64,000 nucleotides of DNA from Pseudochrobactrum kiredjianiae (GCF_030362795.1 NZ_JAUCBM010000003.1:62001-126000), one strand, 5' to 3'; positions 26,271 through 35,648 are shown, numbered from the stretch's first letter. Notes: a model not told the origin generated them from the letters alone. Made by a program: numbers and translations.

Positions 26271-26602
26271 GCTTGGTTCCTTGTTATGTTTTGGGCGCTT
26301 TGGGTGAAGCCGCAGCACCAGCATATCAGCAGCTGTCAACAGGTTATATAACATTCATAAACCGGATTATGTTTATGAATGCTTTCTGTTTTTTGGAAAA
26401 AGACAGATTCCGTTCACACTTTATAGCGATAAGACATACGGAAATGACTCGTTTCAAGCGAGATTCTACGGTAAATTGCAATATAGGGTTGTGAGGGTGT
26501 GCAGCTACGGATTGTAACCCTTTGTCAATGGCCAGACTATGAGTGATTATTATGTCCGCTTTGTCTTTTGTCTCTTTTGAGGCGTTGTAAAGGAGATTGC
26601 AT
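26271..26602. other. Divergent intergenic region hemF / small protein gene
   Basis: About 330 bases; holds the inverted repeat at 26352 and the AAGGAG ribosome site at 26590-26595. No other gene or repeat is seen. Expected to contain hemF and small-protein promoters. Confidence 0.5.
26352..26381. promoter_or_regulatory. Inverted repeat upstream of hemF (possible operator)
   Basis: CATTCATAAAC (26352-26362) and GTTTATGAATG (26371-26381) are exact complements around an 8-base spacer CGGATTAT. It lies 82-111 bases upstream of the hemF ATG and not at an RNA 3' end, so an operator is more likely than a terminator. The spacing does not match FNR. The regulator is unknown. Confidence 0.45.
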
Positions 26603-26863
26603 ATGACATCCATTCCGCCAAAGCCACCGCTTGAAGGTCTGCGCAGGCAGATGCGCAAAGCTGCGTCCGGCGTAAGACCGAATATCAGTGACGGCTATAT
26701 TCGCGAAACATTTTCACTGCCGCGCAGCATTGCCCGTGTGAAAGCACGGGAATGGTTTGATGCCTATCCGAAGGCAGCTTACTGGACTGAGATTGAAAGC
26801 TGGTATGTGCGACCAAATGATGTGATTGAGTTTACCATCCGGCGCCTGCCAAGTTCTGACTAG
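26603..26863 (+). CDS. Small conserved-looking hypothetical protein (86 residues)
   Basis: Starts at the ATG at 26603 after a clear AGGAG. It begins TSIPPKPPLEGL and contains SDGYIRETFSLPRSIARVKAREWFD and a C-terminal ESWYVRPNDVIEFTIRRLPS, with many basic and aromatic residues, no signal peptide and no helix. I recall similar short proteins in rhizobia but do not know a function. Notably its stop codon TAG (26861-26863) belongs to the TAGAGC repeat that follows, as for dppF and the M24 gene. Confidence 0.75.
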   Translation: MTSIPPKPPLEGLRRQMRKAASGVRPNISDGYIRETFSLPRSIARVKAREWFDAYPKAAYWTEIESWYVRPNDVIEFTIRRLPSSD

Positions 26864-27068
26864 AGCGCCGTGCGCCCAGGTGGGCGCACAAAGGTCGCTC
26901 TAACACTTTATATTTACAGCATAATTTTACCTTAACCTGATTCAAGTTTAAGGAATTATGCTGTAGAGCATTTCGCATTTAAGTTTAAGCACTCGAAATG
27001 CTCTGTCTTTTCGTTTTACGCATGTCTTTGCCCCAAAACCGGTGTCCACTTTTGGGAAATATGCTGTA
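26862..27068. repeat. TAGAGC-bounded palindromic repeat, copy 3 (modules D and C, then E)
   Basis: Module D (26862-26901, 40 bp) is AGAGCGCCGTGCGCCC ... GGTCGCTCT; a 14-base spacer; module C (26916-26964, 49 bp) begins ACAGCATAATTTTACC and ends GGAATTATGCTGT; then AGAGCATTTCG...CGAAATGCTCT (module E, to about 27003) and a tail CCCCAAAACCGG...TTTTGGGAA. D plus C spans exactly 103 bases and equals, inverted, the copy at 62921-63023. Supplies the stop codon of the upstream gene. Confidence 0.85.
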
Positions 27069-27149
27069 AGCTATTTAGTGGAATTTGCTGATGTTCTGAT
27101 TCAAGAAGATCAGAATATGATTCCGCTTTTGTTGCTAAATTACTGAAAT

Positions 27150-27605
27150 TTAAAGATTTACCTGGCGAAGTGCCTCTCCTGTAGCCATTGCTGCAGAAAG
27201 CGCGAGATTGAGTGAGCGTGCGCCTTCAACCATGGGAATAATAATGCGCTTTTCGCAGGTGTTGTGAACATAATCCGGTACGCCCGCAGATTCACGGCCA
27301 AATAGCAGAATATCATCCGGTTGATAGCTGAAATCCGTATAGGGTTGCGCGGCCTTTGTTGAAAGCAGCACCAGCCTGCGATTTTCCGACAGGCGCCAGT
27401 TGTTGAAATGCTCCCAGTCGAGATGACGGGTCAGTGCTGCCTGTTCCAGATAATCCATGCCTGCACGTTTCAATCCGCGATCAGAGAGATCAAAACCGGC
27501 GGGTTCAATCACATGAACTGCCAGTCCCAGACAGGCCGCCATACGCAGAATGGTGCCGGTATTGCCGGGAATGTCCGGTTGAAAAAGGGCGATATGTATG
27601 GTCAT
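27150..27605 (-). CDS. trmL: tRNA (cytidine/uridine(34)-2'-O)-methyltransferase TrmL
   Basis: SPOUT-family methyltransferase that 2'-O-methylates the wobble base of certain leucine tRNAs with SAM. 151 residues, the normal length. Motifs: QPDIPGNTGTILRMAACLG at 10-27 (with the catalytic arginine), LLFGRESAGVP at 100-110 and the knot segment EGARSLNLALSAAM at 127-140. Stands alone on the minus strand; no terminator stem is obvious downstream, where the repeat copy 3 ends. Confidence 0.92.
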   Translation of the reverse strand: MTIHIALFQPDIPGNTGTILRMAACLGLAVHVIEPAGFDLSDRGLKRAGMDYLEQAALTRHLDWEHFNNWRLSENRRLVLLSTKAAQPYTDFSYQPDDILLFGRESAGVPDYVHNTCEKRIIIPMVEGARSLNLALSAAMATGEALRQVNL

Positions 27606-27850
27606 CAGGTAGTCATTTCTTTTGCAGGTGCATCGGGTCTTTTACAGGGGCGCGAGGTCTGTCGCACAGTCATCACGTGCGACCGATATAGCATATAGTC
27701 TTTGCATGTTAAGAATTGTGTGTAATCGGTCACAGTCTGGCGCATTCTCGGCAAAGTGAACGGAAAAATTTTGCTTTAATCTAGCCGCTCAAAAAACATG
27801 ATGCTATAGGGGTCTTCCATTTTATCAGATTGACCATGAAGGAGGCTGTG

Positions 27851-28003
27851 ATGACCATTAAGATTTCTATGAATCTTTCCCCAGTTGCAGCCGCTTCTGT
27901 TTCCGGTGTGATTAACCCCGCGCCGGTAACCTGTATGGTGGGTGCCGCACCAATAATTCCTGCGGCACTCTCTCCCGAATTGTTCTTGCGGGCGTTGCGC
28001 TGA
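27851..28003 (+). CDS. Small ORF of 50 codons with a strong ribosome site (possible peptide)
   Basis: The ATG at 27851 follows AAGGAGG by five bases, one of the best ribosome sites in the window. The peptide begins MTIKISMNLSPVAAAS, is rich in Ala, Val, Pro and Ile, has one cysteine (in PVTCMVG) and ends in PELFLRALR. There is no classical signal peptide or double-glycine leader. It is encoded on the same strand as two ABC exporters that start 348 bases downstream, so a secreted or leader peptide is conceivable. A 141-codon reading frame on the other strand (27781-28206) has only a TTG start and no site; I prefer this one. Existence is inferred from the ribosome site only. Confidence 0.4.
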   Translation: MTIKISMNLSPVAAASVSGVINPAPVTCMVGAAPIIPAALSPELFLRALR

Positions 28004-28351
28004 ACGGGACTGTTAAAATGAGCGTATTCATCAGATTGCTGTAGCAAACCACCTGATAGCCTGTTTCCGGCGTTGAGTTGTGCCGCCGGACTTGCAGGTA
28101 AAATACGATCTTCCATCATCTTCTGATTAAATGTTCTCACGCATTTAATCCTCAACAGCACTGAAATGTACCGGATGACATGTCCGCTCATACTTAGTGT
28201 TCTCAAAAATGCTCAAGTTTCGTCTTATGCTCGGCTTGCGAGAGGAGAGACGGAACCGCATATGAAACAAAGCCGTTCCTGTCATATCCGTTTTGCGGAA
28301 AAGGCATAAAGGATCGGTTTCGCACGGGATTCCCCGTATTTGAGGTCTGAA
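28004..28351. other. Intergenic region between the small ORF and the first ABC exporter
   Basis: 348 bases. An octapeptide frame (ATG at 28018) has no ribosome site. TGAGG at 28341-28345 is the ribosome site for the exporter. No strong stem, repeat or second gene seen. Confidence 0.35.
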
Positions 28352-30217
28352 ATGTTTCGTTGGTTCGAAAAAAAGCTGAACGCCTATCCGGATGTTCCGC
28401 TTGAACAGCCGCCGAAAGGCTTGTTCAAATTCTGTATGTATTACAGCCGCGGTGCGTGGGGCTGGATACTTGTTATGGCGCTGCTGACAGCGTTGATTGC
28501 AATTTTTGAAGTTTCACTGTTTGCATTCCTCGGCAATGTCGTGGATTGGCTGGGCGAACACAGCCGTGAAACCTTCCTGCAACAGGAAGGCTGGAAGCTG
28601 GCGTTGATTGGCGGTGTTATTCTGGTGATCCTGCCATTGATTGTCTTGTTGCAATCTTTGGTCTTGCACCAGACGCTGATCGGGAATTTCCCGATGCGTG
28701 TGCGCTGGTTGATGCATCGCTATCTGATCCGTCAGTCGATGACATTCTTTCAGGATGAATTTGCCGGACGTATCTCCACCAAGCTGATGCAGACAGCATT
28801 GGCGGTGCGCGAAACGGTGATCAAGCTTGCGGATGTGATGGTCTATGTCTCGGTTTACTTCACCGGTACATTGTTTATCGCAGCTACAGCAGACTGGCGA
28901 CTGATGATCCCGTTTGTGGTCTGGTTGCTGGCCTATGTCGGTTTGCTGCGCTATTTCATTCCGCGTCTGCGGGTGATCTCCGAGGCGCAGGCTGATGCCC
29001 GTTCGGAAATGACCGGCCGTATCGTCGACAGCTATACCAATATTGCTACGGTCAAACTATTCTCGCATACCCATCGCGAGGAAAGCTATGTCCGTGACAG
29101 TCTGGAGCAGTTTCAGGGAACCGTGAACCGTCAGATGCGTATGGTAACGCAGTTTTTCGGCTCATTGTATTTCATGAACTCTGTATTGCTGTTCTCGGTC
29201 GGCGCCTTAGGTATCAAGCTGTGGATCGATAATATTGCATCGGTTGGTGCCGTGGCTATCGGTATTGCCCTGTGTTTGCGTCTGAATGGTATGTCCCAGT
29301 GGATCATGTGGGAAATGTCTGCGCTGTTCGAGAATATCGGTACAGTACAGGATGGTATGCGCTCTATCGCGCAGCCGCGTAAAGTGGTGGATCATGAAGG
29401 TGCAAAACCGCTGCATGTACGCTCCGGTGAGATTACATTCGACCGGATCGGCTTCCACTATGGCAAAGGCAAAGGCATCATCAATGATCTGTCGCTGAAT
29501 ATTCGTCCGGGTGAAAAAATCGGTCTCGTCGGCCGTTCGGGTGCGGGTAAATCAACGCTGGTCAATCTGTTGCTGCGTTTCTACGATCTTGAGCAGGGTA
29601 AAATCCTGATCGACGGTCAGGATATTGCCAAGGTCACACAGGACAGCCTGCGTGCCAATATTGGCATGGTGACACAGGATACATCGCTGCTTCACCGCTC
29701 GGTTCGTGACAATGTCGGCTATGGCCGTCCTGATGCAACCGATGAAATGATGCTGGAAGCTGTTGCCCAAGCTCAGGCCGATCAGTTCCTGCCGCATCTG
29801 ACAGATCTCAAAGGCCGTCAGGGCTTTGATGCGCATGTCGGTGAACGTGGTGTGAAACTGTCCGGTGGTCAGCGTCAGCGCGTGGCAATTGCCCGTGTGA
29901 TCCTGAAAGATGCGCCGATCCTCATTCTGGATGAAGCAACTTCTGCGCTCGATTCAGAAGTGGAAGCGGCCATTCAGGATAGTCTGTACCGGTTGATGGA
30001 AGGCAAGACCGTGATTGCAATTGCCCACCGCTTGTCAACGATTGCGGCTCTTGATCGTCTGATTGTGATGGATGAGGGGCGTATCATTGAAGATGGCACG
30101 CACGAAGAACTGATTGCACAGGGCGGTATTTATGCTTCGCTTTGGGCACGTCAGTCCGGTGGTTTCCTCGGCTTTGATGAGGAAGATAAAGTAGCACAGT
30201 CTGAACCTGCGCAGTAA
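28352..30217 (+). CDS. ABC exporter, fused permease/ATPase (first of a tandem pair)
   Basis: 621 residues from the ATG at 28352. Six-helix ABC membrane domain (about 30-330) followed by a nucleotide-binding domain with Walker A GRSGAGKST at about 394, signature LSGGQRQRV at about 502, Walker B LILDEATSALDSE with the catalytic glutamate, and AHRLST. Exports an unknown substrate, probably a lipid, drug or peptide; there is no C39 peptidase domain. It is about as long as the next gene and both end in a near-identical GGIYxxLWARQSGGFLG tail, showing they are tandem duplicates. Both ATP sites look complete, so homo- or heterodimers are possible. Confidence 0.88.
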   Translation: MFRWFEKKLNAYPDVPLEQPPKGLFKFCMYYSRGAWGWILVMALLTALIAIFEVSLFAFLGNVVDWLGEHSRETFLQQEGWKLALIGGVILVILPLIVLLQSLVLHQTLIGNFPMRVRWLMHRYLIRQSMTFFQDEFAGRISTKLMQTALAVRETVIKLADVMVYVSVYFTGTLFIAATADWRLMIPFVVWLLAYVGLLRYFIPRLRVISEAQADARSEMTGRIVDSYTNIATVKLFSHTHREESYVRDSLEQFQGTVNRQMRMVTQFFGSLYFMNSVLLFSVGALGIKLWIDNIASVGAVAIGIALCLRLNGMSQWIMWEMSALFENIGTVQDGMRSIAQPRKVVDHEGAKPLHVRSGEITFDRIGFHYGKGKGIINDLSLNIRPGEKIGLVGRSGAGKSTLVNLLLRFYDLEQGKILIDGQDIAKVTQDSLRANIGMVTQDTSLLHRSVRDNVGYGRPDATDEMMLEAVAQAQADQFLPHLTDLKGRQGFDAHVGERGVKLSGGQRQRVAIARVILKDAPILILDEATSALDSEVEAAIQDSLYRLMEGKTVIAIAHRLSTIAALDRLIVMDEGRIIEDGTHEELIAQGGIYASLWARQSGGFLGFDEEDKVAQSEPAQ

Positions 30218-30239
30218 TTATTGCGCAGACTATAAGAAA

Positions 30240-30273
30240 GGCAGCCGCTTCATCAGGGCGGCTGCCATTTTCC
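30240..30273 (+). terminator. Hairpin after the first ABC exporter
   Basis: GGCAGCCGC (30240-30248) and complement GCGGCTGCC (30258-30266) followed by ATTTTCCATTATTTT. Probably a terminator, so the second exporter may be expressed separately. Confidence 0.75.
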
Positions 30274-30434
30274 ATTATTTTCAATATTTTGTCCTGTTTG
30301 TATAATGGACAGAAGTTTTTTCTCTTATGTATTAAGATCATTTGCAGTATGCCTGATGGTATTGTTTTACATGCGCCTTTCCGTTGATAGCTTCATCATG
30401 TTTGGTTGCGGGATACTGCGGAAAGGCTTTTCCG

Positions 30435-32312
30435 ATGAATATTATTTATCGCTGGTTTGAAAACTGGATTAATCCGTTGCAGGATTTTGACGGTCAGCGT
30501 CCGCCACAAACAACTTTGCGTTTTTTACTGCATTATATGTATCAGGCGCGTTGGCCTTTGCTGCTGGCTTTGTTCGTCGGCGGCATTTTGCCATTGCTGG
30601 AAGCAGGACTGTTTTATTTCACCGGTCGTATTGTGGATATTCTTGACCAGAGCGCTGTAGAGCGCAGCTGGCATGGTCTCTATGTTTCTGCTGGTACCGA
30701 ACTCTTGTTGATGGGCTTCATTGTGCTGGTGGTGCGGGTGCTGATGACGGCGCTCAGCTCGTTGCTGGACGATCAGACAATTACCCCCGGTTTTTACAAT
30801 ATGATCCGCTGGCAGGCCAATTCCTATGTGCTGCGTCAGTCCTATGCTTTTTTCCAGAATGATTTTTCCGGCCGCATTGCAACTAAAGTCTGGCAGGCAG
30901 GGCAGGCTGCAGGCGATCTGATTACCAGTTTCATTCAGGTCGTGTGGTTTATGATCATTTACAGCGTAACAACGCTGTTGCTGTTTGGCCAACTGGATTG
31001 GCGTCTCGCTGCGCTGGTGGTGGTGTGGATGATGCTGTTTGCATGGATCGCACGCATTTATCTGCCTAAGATGCGTAAGCAGGCAGAGGCCAGTGCCGAG
31101 GCCGGATCGCTGATTAATGGCCGCATTGTTGATAGCTATACCAATATTCAGACGATCAAACTGAATACGCCGGATATGGATCAGGCTTATTTACGCTCTG
31201 GTTTTGCCAGCTATATCAAAACTATGCTGCCGTTTATGCGCACGCTGACCGGAATGCGCGTGGCAATGACGGCACTGTCCAGCCTGATGATTGTGCTGGT
31301 AGCAGCGTTTTCCATTGACCTCTGGACCAAGGGACAGGCCACGGTCGGTGAGGTCGCTTTTACCCTCGGTCTGGTGCTGCGCATGAATATGCTGCTGGGT
31401 CGTCTGATGATGCAGATGAACGGAATGCTGCGCTCATACGGGACGATTGAAAACTCAATGCGGTTGATTTCTGCCCCTCTGGGCATGGAAGACAAGCGCG
31501 ATGCGAAGCCGCTCACTGTAACATCCGGTGCTATTGAGATTGATCATGTGACGTTCCGTTATGGATCGGAAAATGAGAATAAGGAAAAAGCCGGTGTGTT
31601 AAGTGATATCAGCCTGTCGATACGGGGCGGCGAGCGCGTCGGGCTGATTGGTCATTCCGGCGCCGGTAAAACCACGCTGATCAATTTGATGCTTCGGCTT
31701 TATGATGTTGATGAAGGTGCGGTGCGTATCGACGGGCAGGATGTGCGCGATGTGACGCAAAGCTCGCTGCGTGCTGCCTTTGCGGTTGTCAGTCAGGAGA
31801 CGGCGCTGCTGCACCGCTCGTTGCGCGATAATATCATGCTGGCAAAAGCGGATGCCTCTGAAGAAGAACTGCGTTTTGCGGCCAGTCAGGCAGAGGCTGA
31901 AGAGTTTATCGGTGCATTGGAGGACTATAAAGGACGCAAAGCCTATGATGCTTTTGTGGGGGAGAGGGGTGTCAAACTTTCCGGCGGGCAACGACAGAGA
32001 ATCAGTATTGCCCGTGCTGTTTTGAAAAACGCGCCGATTCTTATTCTTGATGAGGCCACGTCCGCATTGGATTCCGAAGTTGAGGCAGCCATTCAGGAAA
32101 ACCTGACGAAGCTGATGGCTGGCAAAACGGTGATCGCCATTGCGCATCGCCTGTCCACAATCGCTCAGCTGGATCGTCTGGTGGTCCTGGAGCACGGACG
32201 CGTTGCGGAAAGCGGTACGCATAATGAACTGATTGCACATGGTGGTATTTATGCCGGTCTGTGGGCACGTCAGTCGGGTGGTTTTCTTGGAAAAGCCGAC
32301 AATGAAAGCTGA
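30435..32312 (+). CDS. ABC exporter, fused permease/ATPase (second of a tandem pair)
   Basis: 625 residues from the ATG at 30435, following GGAAAGG; a longer frame to 30384 lacks a site. Membrane domain about 30-340; Walker A GHSGAGKTT at about 405, signature LSGGQRQRISIARA at about 513, Walker B LILDEATSALDSE, then AHRLST. The architecture mirrors the preceding gene; the C-terminal 40 residues are nearly the same. Substrate unknown. The pair sits between trmL and petABC. Confidence 0.88.
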   Translation: MNIIYRWFENWINPLQDFDGQRPPQTTLRFLLHYMYQARWPLLLALFVGGILPLLEAGLFYFTGRIVDILDQSAVERSWHGLYVSAGTELLLMGFIVLVVRVLMTALSSLLDDQTITPGFYNMIRWQANSYVLRQSYAFFQNDFSGRIATKVWQAGQAAGDLITSFIQVVWFMIIYSVTTLLLFGQLDWRLAALVVVWMMLFAWIARIYLPKMRKQAEASAEAGSLINGRIVDSYTNIQTIKLNTPDMDQAYLRSGFASYIKTMLPFMRTLTGMRVAMTALSSLMIVLVAAFSIDLWTKGQATVGEVAFTLGLVLRMNMLLGRLMMQMNGMLRSYGTIENSMRLISAPLGMEDKRDAKPLTVTSGAIEIDHVTFRYGSENENKEKAGVLSDISLSIRGGERVGLIGHSGAGKTTLINLMLRLYDVDEGAVRIDGQDVRDVTQSSLRAAFAVVSQETALLHRSLRDNIMLAKADASEEELRFAASQAEAEEFIGALEDYKGRKAYDAFVGERGVKLSGGQRQRISIARAVLKNAPILILDEATSALDSEVEAAIQENLTKLMAGKTVIAIAHRLSTIAQLDRLVVLEHGRVAESGTHNELIAHGGIYAGLWARQSGGFLGKADNES

Positions 32313-32859
32313 GGTCAGTGCCGATAAGCAGGCGCAGTTTTTGTGCTTTTAAGGCGCGCTAAAACCATGAAATCACGGTTTTATGATGTTTTTTTAAATA
32401 TTTTAGCACAACATCTCCGCATTGAATATTTCAAATGCTGAGATGTTGTGCTGGTTATTAATAGCGTCGTTGTTCTCCAAATACCTGTTCGCGCGCGCTT
32501 GAGCGGTTTTCGAAACTTCTGTTTGTTTGCCTGTACTCGCCAATGCTATGTAATCAGCCGCTTTATCAGCAGATAAAGAAATGCGGTTCGCCGCGGCTTG
32601 CTACAGCCCGATTTTCCATTGCTGAGAGCCATAACAGGTCATTTTCAATGCCTGCGACATGGTGCCGTAAGCGCTTCTGATGACTGGACAAGCTTTTTTA
32701 TCCTGCCTAAACCTTGAGATAGGTGGGGGTGTTATGTCCGGTTTGTACCTGTTTCTCAGGTCTTTCAGCTCTCAGCACATAAGATCATTATAAGAACAGA
32801 CGCATGTGCTCACGGACAAAGAGGACAGTTCAACATGCAAGTCAAAAAGGAAGTGGTAC
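32313..32859. other. Intergenic region between the second ABC exporter and petA
   Basis: About 547 bases. It contains a long hairpin at 32405-32452 (see separate entry) and should contain the petABC promoter. No gene is supported; an antisense frame over petA is a shadow. No TAGAGC repeat. Confidence 0.4.
32405..32452. other. Long imperfect hairpin of unknown role
   Basis: AGCACAACATCTC (32405-32417) pairs perfectly with 32440-32452, and after one mismatch GCATT (32419-32423) pairs with AATGC (32434-32438) around a loop GAATATTTCA. There is no T run on the plus strand (GGTTATTA), but the minus strand reads TAAAAT after it. It lies 93 bases past the exporter stop. It may be a transcript 3' end or an RNA element. 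Confidence 0.5.
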
Positions 32860-33423
32860 GTGAGCGCACACGACACAGCTGAGCCGACACGGCGTGATTT
32901 TCTGTACATAGCGACGGGAATGGCCGGCGTGGTCGGTGCTGCCGGCTTGGCATGGCCGTTTATCGACCAGATGCGGCCGGATGCTTCGACCCTTGCGGCG
33001 GCATCTATCGAGGTGGATGTTTCCTCTCTCGCAGAAGGCGGATCGCTGACAGTAAAATGGCGCGGTAAGCCGGTCTTTATCCGTAACCGTACGGCTAAAG
33101 AAATCGATGATGCCAAAAACACGCCGATGTCTGCGTTGAAGGATCCTCTGGCGCGTAATGCCAATCTGGCACCAGACGCACCGGCTTCGGATCTGGAGCG
33201 CACCGCCGGTGAAGGCAAAGAAAACTGGATCGTCATGATCGGTGTTTGCACCCATCTGGGTTGCGTGCCGCTTGGTGAGTCCGGTGAATTCGGCGGATGG
33301 TTCTGTCCGTGCCACGGTTCGACTTACGATACGGCTGGCCGTATTCGCAGTGGTCCGGCACCGGAAAACATGCACATCCCGGAATTCGCATTCATTTCCG
33401 ATACCGTCATTAAAGTCGGTTGA
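32860..33423 (+). CDS. petA: Ubiquinol-cytochrome c reductase, Rieske iron-sulfur subunit
   Basis: Rieske protein of the bc1 complex, 187 residues from a GTG at 32860 set by an AAGGAAG site six bases before; in-frame starts further upstream (from 32806) have none. A Tat-type N-terminus (PTRRDFLY) leads to a single membrane helix (about 16-36). The [2Fe-2S] cluster ligands lie in CTHLGC (130-135) and CPCHGS (149-154), with the paired cysteines for the disulfide in place. First gene of petABC; petB follows after 20 bases. Confidence 0.97.
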   Translation: MSAHDTAEPTRRDFLYIATGMAGVVGAAGLAWPFIDQMRPDASTLAAASIEVDVSSLAEGGSLTVKWRGKPVFIRNRTAKEIDDAKNTPMSALKDPLARNANLAPDAPASDLERTAGEGKENWIVMIGVCTHLGCVPLGESGEFGGWFCPCHGSTYDTAGRIRSGPAPENMHIPEFAFISDTVIKVG

Positions 33424-33443
33424 GTGGTCTGAGGAGAAATTTT

Positions 33444-34721
33444 ATGAGCGGCGGACACTCTTCATATACGCCAAAGACCGGTATCGAAAAATGGGTTGAC
33501 GCACGGCTGCCTTTGCCGCGCCTCGTCTATGACTCGTTTATTGCCTATCCGGTTCCGCGTAACCTGAACTATATGTATACATTCGGCGGTATTCTGGCCT
33601 TCATGCTGATTTCTCAGCTGTTGACCGGTATTGTGCTGGCTATGCATTATGCGGCATCCACCCAGCTGGCTTTCGGCTCGGTTGAAAAAATCATGCGTGA
33701 CGTAAACTCAGGCTGGTTGCTGCGTTACATGCACTCCAATGGTGCATCCTTCTTCTTCATCGCGGTTTATCTGCACATTGCCCGTGGCATGTATTACGGC
33801 TCCTATAAGGCGCCGCGCGAACTGCTGTGGATTCTCGGTGTTGTGATTTTCCTGCTGATGATGGCAACAGCTTTCATGGGCTATGTGCTGCCATGGGGAC
33901 AGATGTCCTTCTGGGGTGCAACCGTTATTACCGGTTTCTTCACGGCATTTCCGATTATCGGTGAGCCGATCCAGCAGCTTCTGCTTGGTGGGTTTGCCGT
34001 TGATAATCCGACACTGAACCGCTTCTTCTCGCTGCATTATCTCCTGCCATTCATGATTGCAGGTGTGGTTGTACTGCACGTATGGGCGCTGCATGTGACC
34101 GGTCAGACCAATCCGACCGGTATTGAAGTGAAGACGAAGACTGATACACTGCCTTTCACACCTTATGCGACGATCAAAGACGCATTCGGTTCGGTCGTGT
34201 TCTTCATCTTCTTTGCTTATTTTGTTTTCTATATGCCAAACTTCCTTGGCCATCCGGACAACTATATTGAAGCAAACGCGATGGTAACGCCGGCGCATAT
34301 CGTTCCTGAGTGGTACTTCCTGCCGTTCTACGCAATGCTGCGTGCGATTACTTTCAATGTCGGCCCGATCGACTCCAAACTTGGTGGCGTTCTGGTGATG
34401 TTTGGCTCGATTGCAATTCTGTTTGTGTTGCCTTGGCTTGATACTTCAAAAGTGCGTTCAGCGGTTTATCGCCCTTGGTACAAAATGTTCTTCTGGGTAT
34501 TTGTCGTGAATGCGATTTTCCTCGGCTGGCTTGGTTCGCGCCCTGCCGAAGGTATTTATACCTTCATGGCGCAGATCGGTACGCTGTATTATTTCGCATT
34601 TTTCATTGTTATTCTGCCGGTACTCGGTTTGGTTGAAAAACCAAAACGCATACCAAACTCCATTACTGAAGCGGTTCTCGGTTCAGATGATGAAGTTGCC
34701 AAAGCAGAATCCAAAGCCTGA
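33444..34721 (+). CDS. petB: Ubiquinol-cytochrome c reductase, cytochrome b subunit
   Basis: Cytochrome b of the bc1 complex, 425 residues, from an ATG at 33444 after GAGGAG. Heme-ligand histidines are in the usual helices B and D (for example [20 protein letters not shown] and [18 protein letters not shown]). The quinol-site region includes [17 protein letters not shown] and [14 protein letters not shown] (PEWY motif). Eight hydrophobic helices. Lies between petA and petC. Confidence 0.97.
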   Translation: MSGGHSSYTPKTGIEKWVDARLPLPRLVYDSFIAYPVPRNLNYMYTFGGILAFMLISQLLTGIVLAMHYAASTQLAFGSVEKIMRDVNSGWLLRYMHSNGASFFFIAVYLHIARGMYYGSYKAPRELLWILGVVIFLLMMATAFMGYVLPWGQMSFWGATVITGFFTAFPIIGEPIQQLLLGGFAVDNPTLNRFFSLHYLLPFMIAGVVVLHVWALHVTGQTNPTGIEVKTKTDTLPFTPYATIKDAFGSVVFFIFFAYFVFYMPNFLGHPDNYIEANAMVTPAHIVPEWYFLPFYAMLRAITFNVGPIDSKLGGVLVMFGSIAILFVLPWLDTSKVRSAVYRPWYKMFFWVFVVNAIFLGWLGSRPAEGIYTFMAQIGTLYYFAFFIVILPVLGLVEKPKRIPNSITEAVLGSDDEVAKAESKA

Positions 34722-34750
34722 TTGCGGCACGAGATAGGAAGAGTACAGTT

Positions 34751-35611
34751 ATGAAAATGTTCTTTACCGGTCTTGCTGCTTTTGGTCTGGCCACAGCGCT
34801 CACTCTGGGCGCTGTGCAGGCTGAGACCGCAGGCAACGAGGCAGAACCGGCACATTTCCCGATCAAACATCCTGTTCAGCAGAACTGGTCGTTTGCAGGG
34901 CCTTTTGGTACCTATGACAAGGCACAGCTTCAGCGTGGATTGAAAATCTACAAAGAGGTCTGCTCTGCCTGTCATTCTATGAAACTGGTACCATTCCGCA
35001 CGCTGAGTGATCTTGGTTATAATGATGACCAGATCAAAGCTTTTGCAGCGGAGTATGAAGTGCAGGACGGTCCGAATGCTGATGGTGAAATGTTCACCCG
35101 TGCAGCACGCCCGGGCGATTATTTCCCGTCACCTTTCGCGAATGCGGAAGCCGCTGCCGCTGCAAATAATAATGCAGTGCCGCCGGATTTCTCGTTGATT
35201 GCTAAAGCACGCGGTGTGGAACGCGGCTTCCCGACATTTGTGTTTGATATTTTCACACAATATGCGGAAGCAGGTCCTGACTATATCCATTCGTTGCTGA
35301 CGAATTATGATGAGACACCACCAGCCGGAATGCAAATTCCGGAAGGTACGCATTACAATCCGGGCTTTATTGCCGGTAAGTCTTTGGCCATGGCCAAGCC
35401 GATCAGCGATGGTCAGGTGACTTATGATGACGGTTCACCGGAAACAGTTGAACAATATGCACGCGATATTTCGGCGTTCCTGATGTGGGCTGCAGAGCCG
35501 CACATGGAAGATCGTAAGAAAACCGGTTTCCGCGTTATTGTGTTCCTGCTGTTGCTTGGTGCATTGGTTTATGCTGCTAAACGTCGTGTTTTTGCCGGTG
35601 TTAAACATTAA
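34751..35611 (+). CDS. petC: Ubiquinol-cytochrome c reductase, cytochrome c1 subunit
   Basis: Cytochrome c1, 286 residues, with a signal peptide of about 24 residues (GAVQA/ET). The heme motif CSACH is at 71-75. The likely axial methionine lies in LAMAKPISDG. The C-terminus is a single membrane anchor (VIVFLLLLGALVYAAKRR). Separate gene, not fused with cytochrome b as in Bradyrhizobium. Stop is followed by a terminator 38 bases on. Confidence 0.96.
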   Translation: MKMFFTGLAAFGLATALTLGAVQAETAGNEAEPAHFPIKHPVQQNWSFAGPFGTYDKAQLQRGLKIYKEVCSACHSMKLVPFRTLSDLGYNDDQIKAFAAEYEVQDGPNADGEMFTRAARPGDYFPSPFANAEAAAAANNNAVPPDFSLIAKARGVERGFPTFVFDIFTQYAEAGPDYIHSLLTNYDETPPAGMQIPEGTHYNPGFIAGKSLAMAKPISDGQVTYDDGSPETVEQYARDISAFLMWAAEPHMEDRKKTGFRVIVFLLLLGALVYAAKRRVFAGVKH

Positions 35612-35648
35612 TTCGGACTTCACACGGATTGTGTGATCATATAAAAAG

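Noticed and set aside
27781-28206. 141-codon frame on the minus strand
   Set aside because: TTG start, no ribosome site, no domains; the opposite strand carries the better supported 50-codon ORF. Not excluded entirely.
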